Source: Flavobacteriales bacterium (lineage in GTDB: Bacteria > Bacteroidota > Bacteroidia > Flavobacteriales_E > Vicingaceae). From it: a DNA stretch of 64,000 bases. The notes beneath the pieces are model-generated. The model made no database searches. It saw only the letters and a program-made list of their open reading frames with translations, and was not told where the DNA came from. The position numbers were made by a program, and so were the translations under genes. The stretch covers positions 1 to 64,000 of the forward strand of contig JADYZM010000039.1 of assembly GCA_020853105.1 (NCBI GenBank), in the 5' to 3' direction. Shown here one piece after another: positions 35,043-45,600 of the stretch (its first letter is position 1; every line of letters starts with the position of its first letter).

Positions 35043-36821
35043 TTAATGTTTTTCGTTTTTTTCGTTTTGAAACAATGGAGTAGTTTGAGGAATAAAATCA
35101 TTTCCGCCAACAAATTCACCACTTTCATCAACTTTACTGTAATCATAAGGCCATCTGTGAACTTCAGGTATTTCTCCCGGCCAGTTTCCATGAATATGTT
35201 CAACTGGAGTTGTCCACTCAAGCGAGTTGCTGTCCCAAGGATTTTGTGGAGCTTTTGGACCTCTAAGTGCACTATATAAAAAGTTGTATAAGAACAACAA
35301 TTGTCCGAATGCAATTACAATTGCGAATGTACTTATCACAACATTAATATCAATCAAATTTTCAAATAGTGGAAATTCTGAATTTGTATAATATCTTCTT
35401 GGAACGCCTGCCAATCCGAGAAAATGCATTGGAAAAAACACGCCATAAGAACACACAATTGTTATCCAAAAATGAATGCTTCCAATCTTATTGTCCATCA
35501 TTCTTCCAAATAATTTAGGGAACCAATGATATACGCCAGCAAACATTCCAAAAACAGCTGATAGTCCCATCACAATATGGAAGTGACCAACTACAAAATA
35601 GGTATCATGAACATTTATATCCAAAGCAGAATCTCCTAGAATCAAACCGGTTAATCCACCTGAAATAAATGTAGAAACTAAACCAATACTAAATAATGTA
35701 GCAGGTGAAAATTTAATATTCCCTTTCCAAAGCGTTGTTAGATAATTGAATACTTTAACAGCTGAAGGTATCGCAATTAATAGTGTTGTAAAGGTAAAAA
35801 CTGCACCTAAAAAAGGATTCATTCCGGTTACAAACATGTGATGCCCCCAAACTATCGTTGATAAAAATGCAATTGCAAGCATCGAACCTATCATGGCTCT
35901 ATAGCCAAATATTGGTTTTCTGGACATTGTAGAAATTATCTCAGAGGTTATTCCTAATGAAGGCAGTAACACAATGTAAACTTCAGGGTGTCCTAAAAAC
36001 CAGAATAAGTGTTCAAATAATATAGGGCTACCGCCTGAATATTCTAATACTTGACCGCCAATAAAAATGTCTGACAAATAGAAACTTGTGCCAAAACTTC
36101 TATCAAATATCAAAAGAATTGCAGCAGAAAGTAACACAGGGAAGGATACTATACCAATTAATGCAGTAAACAAAAATGCCCAAACTGTTAAAGGCATTCT
36201 AGTCATTGTCATTCCCTTGGTTCTTAGATTTAAAATTGTTACAACATAATTTAAACTTCCTAGTAATGAAGAAATAATAAAGATTGCCATTGAAATTAAC
36301 CACAATGTCATTCCTAATCCTGACCCAGGAATTGCTTGTGGCAAAGCACTCAATGGTGGATAAATTGTCCATCCTGCTGATGCTGCACCACCTTCAACAC
36401 CAAGAGAAATTAACATAATAACACTTGATACAAAGAAAAACCAATACGAAAGCATATTTAAAAATCCGGAAGCCATATCTCTGGCTCCAATTTGAAGTGG
36501 AATTAATAAATTACTAAAAGTACCGCTCAATCCGGCAGTTAGTAAGAAAAATACCATAATCGTTCCATGCATTGTAACTAAAGCAAGGTATTTATCAGGA
36601 GCCATTACGCCGTTCTCTGCCCAAGAACCTAATAACTTATCAACTATCCAAAAACTCTCACCTGGCCAACCAAGTTGCAATCGAAAAAGTGTGGACATTA
36701 TCATACCAATAAATCCCATAATAAATCCAGTTATTAAAAACTGTTTTGATATCATTTTATGGTCAGTACTGAAAATGTACTTAAATAAAAAATCTTGTTC
36801 GTGGTGATGATGTGTGCTCAT
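35043..36821 (-). CDS. coxA: Cytochrome c oxidase subunit I
   Basis: A 592-residue A-type heme-copper oxidase subunit with twelve or more membrane helices. The CuB/crosslink motif WFLGHPEVYIVLLPSLG (His and Tyr), WGHHMFVTGMNPF (CuB histidines) and YFVVGHFHIVMG (heme a and a3 ligands) are intact. HGTIMVFF marks the first heme a His. The HPEVY Tyr and the usual polar channel residues suggest proton pumping. It reduces O2 to water in the inner membrane. The N-terminus is His-rich (MSTHHHHEQD). It lies 29 bp downstream of coxB. Confidence 0.96.
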   Translation of the reverse strand: MSTHHHHEQDFLFKYIFSTDHKMISKQFLITGFIMGFIGMIMSTLFRLQLGWPGESFWIVDKLLGSWAENGVMAPDKYLALVTMHGTIMVFFLLTAGLSGTFSNLLIPLQIGARDMASGFLNMLSYWFFFVSSVIMLISLGVEGGAASAGWTIYPPLSALPQAIPGSGLGMTLWLISMAIFIISSLLGSLNYVVTILNLRTKGMTMTRMPLTVWAFLFTALIGIVSFPVLLSAAILLIFDRSFGTSFYLSDIFIGGQVLEYSGGSPILFEHLFWFLGHPEVYIVLLPSLGITSEIISTMSRKPIFGYRAMIGSMLAIAFLSTIVWGHHMFVTGMNPFLGAVFTFTTLLIAIPSAVKVFNYLTTLWKGNIKFSPATLFSIGLVSTFISGGLTGLILGDSALDINVHDTYFVVGHFHIVMGLSAVFGMFAGVYHWFPKLFGRMMDNKIGSIHFWITIVCSYGVFFPMHFLGLAGVPRRYYTNSEFPLFENLIDINVVISTFAIVIAFGQLLFLYNFLYSALRGPKAPQNPWDSNSLEWTTPVEHIHGNWPGEIPEVHRWPYDYSKVDESGEFVGGNDFIPQTTPLFQNEKNEKH

Positions 36822-36850
36822 TATATTGTTTTATTAAACTTAAATATCAA

Positions 36851-37828
36851 TTAATTATTTTGAGAGAACTGTTTTTGAGATGACAACCATTTTTGATAAT
36901 CTTCTTTTGTGTCAACTATAATATTCATTTGCATATTATAGTGAGCTGCTCCGCAAATTTTATTACACAATAATAAATAATCAAATTTGTCATTTTTTGT
37001 AATTTTTTTCATTTCTGCAGTTGTGATTATCGGCACAAAATTAAAATGTGTTTTAATTCCAGGTACACAATTCATTTGAGCTCTAAAATGAGGCATATAT
37101 GCACTATGGATTACATCATTGGATCGAAAAATAAATTGCACAGGTACATTTACCGGAACATGGAATTCTCCTTTTACAATTATGTCATCGTTAGCGTTTT
37201 TATCGGTTGAATCTACACCCATAAAATTAGCTCCTTCAATAAAATTAACATTTGCCCTCCCTAATTTTCCATCAGCGCCTGCATATCTGGCTCCCCAAGA
37301 AAATTGCTGACCTACAACTTCTATTAAAACATGTTCCTTCTCAGGATTTACAGGTGTCATAATTTTATTCCAATTATTCAAACCATATAAAATCAATACA
37401 GTTAAAGCTAATGATGGCAAAAGAGTCCAAATCAACTCTAATTTATTGCTGTGTGCAAAAAATATTGCTTTTCTATTTTTATTAAAAGAGTATTTAAAAG
37501 CAAACCAAAAAAGTAAAATGTGAGTGATAATAAATACTGGTATAATCAAAGCCCATGTAACATTCATGAGATTGTCAATACCTACACCATGTTCTGAAGC
37601 CGAAATAGGCAACATATATTTTCCCCATTTCAAATATTGCCACGCAAAAAATGAAAAATAAAACACCAAAAATACAAGCATCAAAATTGCCTGCAATTTA
37701 TTTTCCTTTTCACTAATATGATATACCTTTTCTCCTCTTGAAACTGCACTTAATTCGGCAATCTTTAAAATTTGTGCAACTGAAATTACAATTAACAATA
37801 CAGTTACGCTAACTAAAATTATCATCAT
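36851..37828 (-). CDS. coxB: Cytochrome c oxidase subunit II (CuA subunit)
   Basis: A 325-residue protein with an N-terminal hydrophobic segment, then two further transmembrane helices, and a periplasmic cupredoxin domain. CuA ligands are visible: His in SNDVIHSAYMPHF and the cluster CNKICGAAHYNM (two Cys, His, Met). The usual motif is CxEIC; here the Glu position is Lys. No C-terminal cytochrome c domain is fused, so this is an aa3 and not a caa3 form and must receive electrons from a separate cytochrome, likely the adjacent complex III. A second in-frame ATG follows the first. Confidence 0.94.
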   Translation of the reverse strand: MMIILVSVTVLLIVISVAQILKIAELSAVSRGEKVYHISEKENKLQAILMLVFLVFYFSFFAWQYLKWGKYMLPISASEHGVGIDNLMNVTWALIIPVFIITHILLFWFAFKYSFNKNRKAIFFAHSNKLELIWTLLPSLALTVLILYGLNNWNKIMTPVNPEKEHVLIEVVGQQFSWGARYAGADGKLGRANVNFIEGANFMGVDSTDKNANDDIIVKGEFHVPVNVPVQFIFRSNDVIHSAYMPHFRAQMNCVPGIKTHFNFVPIITTAEMKKITKNDKFDYLLLCNKICGAAHYNMQMNIIVDTKEDYQKWLSSQKQFSQNN

Positions 37829-37945
37829 ACAATTAAACTACTTATTGAGTTGTGTTTTTATGTTGTTAAACATATAATAAAAATCGAAGGTAAAGATTTT
37901 TTTAGAGATACCAAATTTTTACTCGAAAATTTTATGTTGAATAAC

Positions 37946-38641
37946 TTATTCTATCATTTGTTCCAAAACCGAAAAATTCAGAATTTGTATTTTTCGAAGT
38001 TTGGTTTTAACGATATTATATTTGTTGAAAAATGATAAAATTCGAATCACATTTGCTGTGTTCATGCTTGATAAAGAAGCTAATTCTTTTCTTTTCAAAT
38101 CTATAGCTAATGTTTTACCATCTGGCTCATAGCCGTAAAAATTTACAAGATCGATTAACGTATAAGCCAATCTTGATTCCATTTTTGTTTGAGTAAGAAT
38201 GAGCATTCGTTCGTTTTGTTCAATTAGTCTTTTTGAAAAATAACTGATTATCTTATGTCCTAATTCAGGGACTTTGGAAATAACCTTGAATAGATTTTCT
38301 TTTTTTATAACACAAATTGAAACATCTTCTAAGGCAATCGCAGTGTTTGAATAGGGTGAAGTTGACATTAAGTTATCAAATCCAAGAAAATCAACAGGTT
38401 TATGAAGCCCGACGATAAATTCTTCTTCAATTTTTCCTCTTTTAACTAATTTTACTTTTCCTTGATTCAGGCAGTATAACCCTTTTGGTAGGGCTCCTTC
38501 TTTAAAAATAATATCTCCTTTATTGAAATATAATTTATTTCTGCCTTTATTTAATAATTCTAATTCTTTTTCTGATAAATCAGAAAATAATGAATAATTT
38601 ACTTTTAAGCATCCGACACAATTACCCAAACATTTCTCCAT
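37946..38641 (-). CDS. Crp/Fnr-family transcription regulator with N-terminal Cys cluster
   Basis: A 231-residue regulator. It opens with MEKCLGNCVGC (Cys4, Cys8, Cys11), followed by a cyclic-nucleotide-type beta-roll (FNKGDIIFKEGALPKGLYCLNQGKVKL), a dimer helix (ISYFSKRLIEQNERMLIL) and a helix-turn-helix (KRKELASLSSMNTANVIRILSFF). The cAMP-binding RxS signature is not evident. A further Cys is near residue 58. The cluster may bind Fe-S, as in FNR, and sense oxygen or redox state, but spacing differs from E. coli FNR. It lies between actF and coxB on the same strand, so control of the respiratory genes is likely. Confidence 0.88.
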   Translation of the reverse strand: MEKCLGNCVGCLKVNYSLFSDLSEKELELLNKGRNKLYFNKGDIIFKEGALPKGLYCLNQGKVKLVKRGKIEEEFIVGLHKPVDFLGFDNLMSTSPYSNTAIALEDVSICVIKKENLFKVISKVPELGHKIISYFSKRLIEQNERMLILTQTKMESRLAYTLIDLVNFYGYEPDGKTLAIDLKRKELASLSSMNTANVIRILSFFNKYNIVKTKLRKIQILNFSVLEQMIE

Positions 38642-38650
38642 AATCTATTT

Positions 38651-38680
38651 AAAAAAAAAGCCCATAATTTCTATGGGCTT
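38651..38680 (-). terminator. Intrinsic terminator after actF
   Basis: On the minus strand AAGCCCATA pairs with TATGGGCTT, followed by a run of T residues. It lies 22 bp downstream of the actF stop and separates the act operon from the Crp/Fnr gene. Confidence 0.85.
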
Positions 38681-38688
38681 CAAAATTA
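38681..38688 (-). promoter_or_regulatory. Minus-7 box TAATTTTG overlapping the actF terminator
   Basis: A TAnnTTTG match immediately upstream of the terminator hairpin. If used, the Crp/Fnr transcript would start inside the hairpin, about 35 nt before the ATG. Confidence 0.4.
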
Positions 38689-38702
38689 TAAAAATATTTT
38701 AA

Positions 38703-39911
38703 TTAGGTGTGTAAATGTTTACTTTCATCAAACATAGGGTGATTTTTAGGCATTAAAGGAGCTTTGGACAATGATTTAAGAGTAAATAAAATAAATAATC
38801 CTAAGAAAATTAAAAACATTCCAACTTCAATTGCTCCAAGACCTCCATCAGCATGCATGGTTCCTGGTAATACCATAATAAGAACATCTATCCAGTGACA
38901 AATAAAAAGTATGATTGCAACAGGCAATAAGAAAACAACATTTTTCTTAGAATCTCTAGACATTAACACAAAGAAAGGAAGTAAGAAATTAACTAAGAAT
39001 GTACCGATATATAAAACTTTGTAGTCATTAAAACGATCGATATAATAAGTAACCTCTTCCGGTATATTTGAATACCATATCAACATAAATTGAGAAAACC
39101 ACAAATATGCCCATAACATACTAATTGCAAAAACCCATTTCCCTAGGTCATGCAAATGGCTGTCATTAACTTCTTTCAACAATCCAAGAGATTTCAAATA
39201 AATTACCAAAAGTAGAACCACAAGTACTGATGAAATCCACATACCTGAAAATGCATACCAACCAAAAAGTGTACTAAACCAATGTACATCAATTGACATA
39301 ATCCAATCCCAAGCAGAGGATGAAGAAGTGTAAGCAAAAAATGCTATAAACAATACTCCCATAATTATGCTTCTTTTATATACGGGATTACTTTCGCCAT
39401 GATTAACAGATAATTTATCTTCTTCTAATGATTTTTTTCTGAACCAATTTGCAAAATACATCCACACAGCAAGGTATGCAATTGTTCTTCCCCAAAAGAA
39501 AGGTTGATTTAAATAAGCGGATTTGCCAGCAATTATTGCATCATAATGTTCACTCTGAGGATCCATAACTCCATCAGCCATCCAGTGATAAATATGATTC
39601 CAATGCATAGTTCCTCCAACAAAAACTAACAGTAAAGCCAAAGCTGAAATAGGCATAAAACTCATAGTAGCTTGAAAAAGACGTTGGGTTGTAACTCCCC
39701 ATGCCATTTCTGAAACAAACTGTAATGCAACAAAAAATAAAGAAGCTATTGATATGGTAAAAAAGAAATAACCATTAACCAACAGATTTGCCCAGAGACG
39801 TTGGCTTGTATGACCATGTGAGGTTAGTAAACCAATTACAAATGAAGCGATACCAATTACAATTAGTAGTATGGTTACGATATTTGCCTTTTTAGATACT
39901 TGATATTCCAT
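38703..39911 (-). CDS. actF: Alternative complex III subunit ActF
   Basis: A 402-residue integral membrane protein with about ten helices, of the ActF family (quinol:cytochrome c oxidoreductase quinone-binding subunit 2). Recognisable stretches are MHWNHIYHWMADGVMDPQS, SSAWDWIMSIDVHWFSTLFGWYAFSGMW and FSQFMLIWYSNIPEE. It is related to ActC/NrfD-type proteins and helps form the membrane quinol site and proton path. It is last in the actABCDEF run, 26 bp after actE, and followed by a terminator. Confidence 0.93.
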   Translation of the reverse strand: MEYQVSKKANIVTILLIVIGIASFVIGLLTSHGHTSQRLWANLLVNGYFFFTISIASLFFVALQFVSEMAWGVTTQRLFQATMSFMPISALALLLVFVGGTMHWNHIYHWMADGVMDPQSEHYDAIIAGKSAYLNQPFFWGRTIAYLAVWMYFANWFRKKSLEEDKLSVNHGESNPVYKRSIIMGVLFIAFFAYTSSSSAWDWIMSIDVHWFSTLFGWYAFSGMWISSVLVVLLLVIYLKSLGLLKEVNDSHLHDLGKWVFAISMLWAYLWFSQFMLIWYSNIPEEVTYYIDRFNDYKVLYIGTFLVNFLLPFFVLMSRDSKKNVVFLLPVAIILFICHWIDVLIMVLPGTMHADGGLGAIEVGMFLIFLGLFILFTLKSLSKAPLMPKNHPMFDESKHLHT

Positions 39912-39937
39912 TTTAATATTTTTTAAATCGTCAAAAA

Positions 39938-40582
39938 TTATTGTTGAGTAGCAACTTGAGCCGTTTGAACAGAATCAGTCGGAACCACAGATTTTATTTC
40001 ATTCATGAATTTTGTTCTGATGTAGCTGATTATTAACCATCTTTCATGTTGATTTAATTGTGATGAATGTGACCCCATCAGCCCCTTTCCATAAGTAATG
40101 CTATGGAACATTTTTCCTTCGGCAATATCTAAACCTGGATTGAATTTAACCGGTAGTGGAGGAAATTTTTCTCTTTCTACTAAAATACCATCACCTTGTC
40201 CAGTTTTCCCGTGACACTGAATACAAAACATTCCATACAATTCTTCTCCTGCTTTTACGTCATTTTCATTTGATGCTAAAGGGTTTTTTAAAGTTTCTCC
40301 AGCTTTGATATATCCTTCTGGTGTATTTTCAAAAGAATATGGAACAAAACCACGAGGTATTGTGCCTTTAACAGGTGTTCTGGCAGACATTTTATCTGAA
40401 AATTCAGTATGAATCTTATCTTTTACTTCACCATAATCTACGTAAGCTTCAATAGATGGTGAACGATACATGTCTGGCATGTATTCAGGAGCTAGTCCAT
40501 TTTTTTCTCTACAAGAAAAAAGTGTTATTACAACAAATGCTAAACCAAGTTTTGTAATATTCTTTTGATAATTATTTTTCAT
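39938..40582 (-). CDS. actE: Alternative complex III monoheme cytochrome ActE (lipoprotein)
   Basis: 214 residues from the ATG at 40582 (MKNNYQKNITKLG). The track start at 40606 overlaps actD and adds eight residues before the signal peptide. A lipoprotein signal (LAFVVITLFSC) gives an N-terminal lipid-anchored Cys. The cytochrome c domain has one heme site, CIQCH, in ELYGMFCIQCHGKTGQGDG, with a probable distal Met in the C-terminal part (GKGLMGSHSSQL). ActE passes electrons within complex III at the periplasmic face. Confidence 0.92.
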   Translation of the reverse strand: MKNNYQKNITKLGLAFVVITLFSCREKNGLAPEYMPDMYRSPSIEAYVDYGEVKDKIHTEFSDKMSARTPVKGTIPRGFVPYSFENTPEGYIKAGETLKNPLASNENDVKAGEELYGMFCIQCHGKTGQGDGILVEREKFPPLPVKFNPGLDIAEGKMFHSITYGKGLMGSHSSQLNQHERWLIISYIRTKFMNEIKSVVPTDSVQTAQVATQQ

Positions 40583-40598
40583 AAACAAATTACTATAA

Positions 40599-41129
40599 TT
40601 ATGCATTTTTCACATCAATCTCTAAAACACATGTTTCGTTGATTAATGCTTTTATATCTTCTTCTTTAACTGAATTATCAGAGGTGTGAATTTCCATTAC
40701 AAATCTGTCATCTGTAGTTCTTGGATAAGGATTTCTCCCTTTAAATCCAGGTAATGTCCAGTTTCTGAGTAAATATGTAATAGCCATACCATGGGCTGCA
40801 CATAATACTCCGAACTCAAATGTAATTGGAATAAATGCCGGTAAATTATCTATCAGTGTGAAATTAGGCTTTCCACCAATATTCAAAGGCCAATCCTGAA
40901 TCATAAAATACCACATTCCTAACAAAGCCATTGCGACACCAAACATTCCATAAATGAAAGCTGCTATAGCTATTCTTGTTCTCTTTAATCCAATAACTGG
41001 ATCTAATCCGTGAATTGGAAATGGAGAAAACACATCTCTAATATGAATTCCTTTTGCCACTAAATGTTTTGCACTTTCTAAGAGTACATAGTCATCGTCG
41101 TAAATTGCGTATATTTTTTTGTCTGACAT
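40599..41129 (-). CDS. actD: Alternative complex III subunit ActD (DUF3341)
   Basis: A 176-residue protein. A soluble N-terminal domain (YAIYDDDYVLLESAKHLVAKGIHIRDVFSPFPIHGLDPVIG) is followed by two transmembrane helices (AIAAFIYGMFGVAMALLGMWYFM and FIPITFEFGVLCAAHGMAITYLL). This is the DUF3341 layout of ActD. It carries no cofactor and stabilises the membrane part of the complex. The start is 44 bp after actC. Confidence 0.93.
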   Translation of the reverse strand: MSDKKIYAIYDDDYVLLESAKHLVAKGIHIRDVFSPFPIHGLDPVIGLKRTRIAIAAFIYGMFGVAMALLGMWYFMIQDWPLNIGGKPNFTLIDNLPAFIPITFEFGVLCAAHGMAITYLLRNWTLPGFKGRNPYPRTTDDRFVMEIHTSDNSVKEEDIKALINETCVLEIDVKNA

Positions 41130-41173
41130 GGTTTATTAATTAAATAAACAATTACTAAATAATTTTAACTTCT

Positions 41174-42586
41174 TTATTTTCTTTTAACCGGATGTAACTT
41201 ATGAAATTCTTCATCCGACATATTTTTATATTTTTCACCTGATGATTTTAAAATTGTTTTCACCTCGTTGAAAGCAAGTACAGGGAAATATTTTAAGAAT
41301 AACAAATAGAAAACAGAGAAAATACCAATTGTTCCAACATAAACACCTATGTCAACCCATGTTGGGTAGAACATAGACCAACTTGATGGGAGATAGTCTC
41401 TATGAACAGAAGTTACTATAATAACGAATCTCTCAAACCACATACCTATGTTTACTATTATAGACATAAAGAACGTGAATGCTAAGTTGGTTCTTAATTT
41501 TTTAGACCAGAATAAGTGTGGAGACACAACATTACATGTCATCATTGACCAATATGCCCAAGCATAAGGTCCAGAAAAACGATTTATAAATGCGTATGAT
41601 TCGTATTCTACACCAGAATAATAAGAGATAAATAATTCTGTAAGGTATGCTACACCAACAATAGACCCGGTAACAATAATTACAAGATTCATGTATTCTA
41701 TGTGCTTCACAGTTACATAATGTTCAAGTCGCATAGCTTTTCTAACTATTAACATCAACGTTTGAACCATTGCAAATCCTGAAAAAACAGCTCCAGCTAC
41801 GAAATATGGAGGAAAAATGGTTGTATGCCAACCGGGAATTACAGAAGTAGCAAAGTCCATAGATACAATAGAGTGAACCGAGAATACAAGTGGTGTTGCT
41901 AAACCAGCTAAAACAAGAGATACTTCTTCAAATCTTTGCCAAGCTTTTGCGTTTCCAGTCCACCCAAAACTTAACAATGCATACATCAACTTTGGAACAG
42001 GTTTTTTAGCTCTATCTCGTATTGTTGCAAAGTCAGGAATAAGTCCAATATACCAAAAAACTAAAGAAACAGACATATATGTACTGATTGCAAATACGTC
42101 CCATAAAAGTGGTGAGTTAAAGTTAACCCACAAAGAACCAAATTCGTTTGGTAATGGTAATACCCAATATGCCATCCAAATTCTTCCCATGTGAATCATC
42201 GGAAAAGTAGCGGCCATAAAAACTGCGAAAATTGTCATCGCTTCGGCTGGTCGATTAATAGCCATTCTCCATTTTTGTCTAAATAGTAAGAGAACAGCAG
42301 AAATTAAAGTACCGGCATGACCAATACCTACCCACCAAACGAAGTTTGTAATATCCCAAGCCCAACCAACCGTATTGTTTAGACCCCAAGTTCCTATACC
42401 AACGCCAAGTAAGTATAAAATAGAACCCACTCCCCACAATGCTATGATTGTAGCTATGGTCATTAATATTTTCCACATTTTTGTAGGAGCATTCTCTATA
42501 GGATGCAACACGTCGTTAGTTATTTTACTATATGTAACGTCGTTACCTAAAATTAATGGTTCTCTTATTGCTGCTTCTTTATGCAT
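41174..42586 (-). CDS. actC: Alternative complex III membrane subunit ActC (NrfD-like)
   Basis: A 470-residue polytopic protein of the NrfD/PsrC family with about ten helices. Signatures include NFVWWVGIGHAGTLISAVLLLF, VHSIVSMDFATSVIPGWH and FPPYFVAGAVFSGFAMVQTL. ActC holds the quinol-binding site next to the ActB iron-sulfur clusters. The start lies 24 bp after actB. Length is normal for the family. Confidence 0.95.
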   Translation of the reverse strand: MHKEAAIREPLILGNDVTYSKITNDVLHPIENAPTKMWKILMTIATIIALWGVGSILYLLGVGIGTWGLNNTVGWAWDITNFVWWVGIGHAGTLISAVLLLFRQKWRMAINRPAEAMTIFAVFMAATFPMIHMGRIWMAYWVLPLPNEFGSLWVNFNSPLLWDVFAISTYMSVSLVFWYIGLIPDFATIRDRAKKPVPKLMYALLSFGWTGNAKAWQRFEEVSLVLAGLATPLVFSVHSIVSMDFATSVIPGWHTTIFPPYFVAGAVFSGFAMVQTLMLIVRKAMRLEHYVTVKHIEYMNLVIIVTGSIVGVAYLTELFISYYSGVEYESYAFINRFSGPYAWAYWSMMTCNVVSPHLFWSKKLRTNLAFTFFMSIIVNIGMWFERFVIIVTSVHRDYLPSSWSMFYPTWVDIGVYVGTIGIFSVFYLLFLKYFPVLAFNEVKTILKSSGEKYKNMSDEEFHKLHPVKRK

Positions 42587-42610
42587 TATTCTTAAATTTT
42601 AAAACAACTA

Positions 42611-45600
42611 TTAAGCTTCGCTATTTTCGATATTTCTAACTTTTGTTTGATAATAGATATTCGGTTGTTGGCCAACTTCTTCTATAACTCGATATGATCT
42701 GTTATGGTTCATTCCTTCGGCAGCCTTACTTGTTTTATCATTCAAATCACCGAATGTGATAGCTTTTGTTGGACACGCAATTGAACATGCTGTTTGTATT
42801 GAGCCATCTACAACTTTATCGCCTGCTTTTTTTGCTTCCAATTTTCCTTCTTGGATACGTTGAACACACAAGCTACATTTTTCCATAACTCCTCTAGACC
42901 GTACTACTACATCTGGATTTAAAACCATACGTCCTAAATCGTCTTGGGCTGGATTGAACTCTGTAAATTTACTGTATGCTTTATAGTTATACCAGTTAAA
43001 TCTTCTCACTTTGTAAGCACAGTTATTTGCACAATAACGTGTTCCTATACAACGGTTATAAGCCATCATATTTAATCCTTCATTACTGTGGGTAGTTGCA
43101 GCAACAGGACAAACTGTTTCACATCCGGCATGGTTACAATGTTGGCACATCATAGGTTGATGAACTACTAATGGATTGTCAGATGCTTGTTCCATCAAAG
43201 TATAAGCTGAAATTCCACCAACATTTTCTGCTAATTTTGTTTTCTCGTGGGTTTCTCCTATTTTACCAACTTCCTGATAATCACTAGCATAATACCTATC
43301 AATTCTCATCCAGTGCATTATTCTACCTCTTCTAACCTCATCTTTTCCGATAACCGCAATGTTATTTTCAGCTACGCATGAAGTTACACAAGCACTACAA
43401 CCAATACATGTATTCAAATCAATTGATAATCCCCATCTGTGCCCAATATTTTCTACCGGCTGTGCTTCCCACAAATCAATCTCTTTTATATTTTTTTGAA
43501 TCGATTTACCCTCTTCGTGAACAAGAAGCGTATGTGCAGGATTGTAATCGTCTTTATTTCCTTTTTTGTAAATATCAAGAACTGTTTCCCTTACAATTGA
43601 ATCTCTTCCCATTATGGTTTGTTGGGTTTGAGTTGCAGCAATGTGATATCTATTTGATGTATCGGCAATTGTTGCAATTCCAAAATAACTTAATCCATTT
43701 TCTGTTAAAGAAACCAATGGATAAGCATTTTTACCAATAGGGTCTTTTAAATTTCCTACTTTTTTACCATATCCAAGGTATATACCAATTGTTCCTTTTG
43801 CTTGACCGGGTTGTGCAACTACTGGTAAATTTTCTAATGTTTTTCCATTCACTGTAACATTTACAACATTAGCTAACTCTTCTTGCCCTAATTTAGTGTT
43901 ATACCCTCTAGAAATCATTTCAGCAGGATTCATAGCAACATAGTTGTCCCATGTTACTTTTGAAATTGGGTCTGGCATTTCTTGTAGCCAAGGATTATCA
44001 GCTCCTGAACCATCTCCAACAGCCATACTTTGAGTCAATTCAATTTCCAAATCACCACCTTTTATTGTTTTAACAGCATTATAAATACTATTTAAATCTC
44101 CAGTAAAAGTTAAAGTTTGAGATGAAACAAAAGGTATCTCTACGATTCCATCGTGCAGAGTTTTGTTCCAAAAATCAGAAAAAATAAGTTGAGCTGTTTG
44201 CAGTGTAAATATGTTTGCCTCCCAATAAGACTTCAAATAGTCATAATAAGAAGTTGAATTTCCTTTCCAAGTTAAAAAGCTTTCTTGAGCTTGTCTGGTG
44301 TTAAATAATTTTGTAATTGTAGGTTGTCCTAATGAATATTGACCTTCAATAGGATTTGCATCATTCCATGATTCTAATGCATGATTATCAGGACAAACAT
44401 ATTTACAAGCAGCAGCAGTATCGTTTAATTTTGTAGCAAATGAAACGGTTGTTTTAACTTTAGCTAAAGCAGCTTTAAAATCATCTCCTAAAGTAGAAAC
44501 TGGATCAACACCATAGATGAACAATGCATCTACTTCTCCAGCTTTCATTTCTTTTATTAATTTCAATAATTCAGCATCATCACCAGCTTTAGTATTAGAA
44601 TGGCGTACTAAATCTATTGTTTTTCCGTAGTTTCCAAGTAAATTGTTGATACCATTAACTAAAATTTGTACATTTTTATCGTTAGAACCACAAATTACAA
44701 TTGATTCGCCAGCAGTTGCTTTTAAATCTTTAACAACAGCATCAACGTATGTATCATATTTTGTTGCTGCAGCAGAAATACCACCACCTAATTTATTTAA
44801 AATTTGAGCAACAACAGCTCCATATTCAGATGGCTTAACTGGAACTCTAACATCTGCGTTTGTTCCAGACAATGACATGTTTGCTTCAAACTGATAATGT
44901 TTAGACATCCAATCATTATCTGGTTTTCTTGTTTGAGCATAATCGTTAACATACATTAAAGCATCTAACCAGTTACCCATAAAGTCAGCACCAATACTTA
45001 CTATTGTTTTAGCTTTCTTAAAATCATATGTAGGTATAGCAGCTTTTCCGAATGTATCTTTGTTTGCATTAATAATTCCTGAATAAGAAATTGGATTGTA
45101 TGCTACAATTAAATCCTCACCTAATCTTCCTTTAACATTTCCTGCTTCATCCTTTACTTCTTTCCCTCCGAATTCTAACAACACACTTAATGTAGAAGGA
45201 CTTATTATTGAATTTGTAAGAACTCTAACATTTTTAGCTGACGCTAATTCATTTTTGATTGCAGTATCAACAGTTTTCCAGTCTGAATCTTTACCATTAG
45301 CTAATGGATTCTTTAATCTGTTGTTATCATATAATGATAAAACTGATGAATTAATTCTTGCGTTAACTGCACCTTTGGTTAACGAAGACATTTCGTTTCC
45401 ACTAATAAAAATCGGGCGTCCTTCACGAGTTTTTACAAGAATGGGAGCATAATCATTACCGTCAAAATAGGTAGATGCGTAATAATTTGCTAACCCGGGT
45501 GTAACTTCTTCTGGTTTATTTAAATAAGGAATTGCTTTGGTTATAGGGGTTTCACAAGCTGCTAATGAAGCTGCAGCAACTCCAAATCCTAAATATTTCA

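Noticed and set aside
37850-38035. Plus-strand 61-codon ORF in the coxB/Crp gap
   Set aside because: Most of it is antisense to the Crp/Fnr gene end; no recognisable product or start signal.
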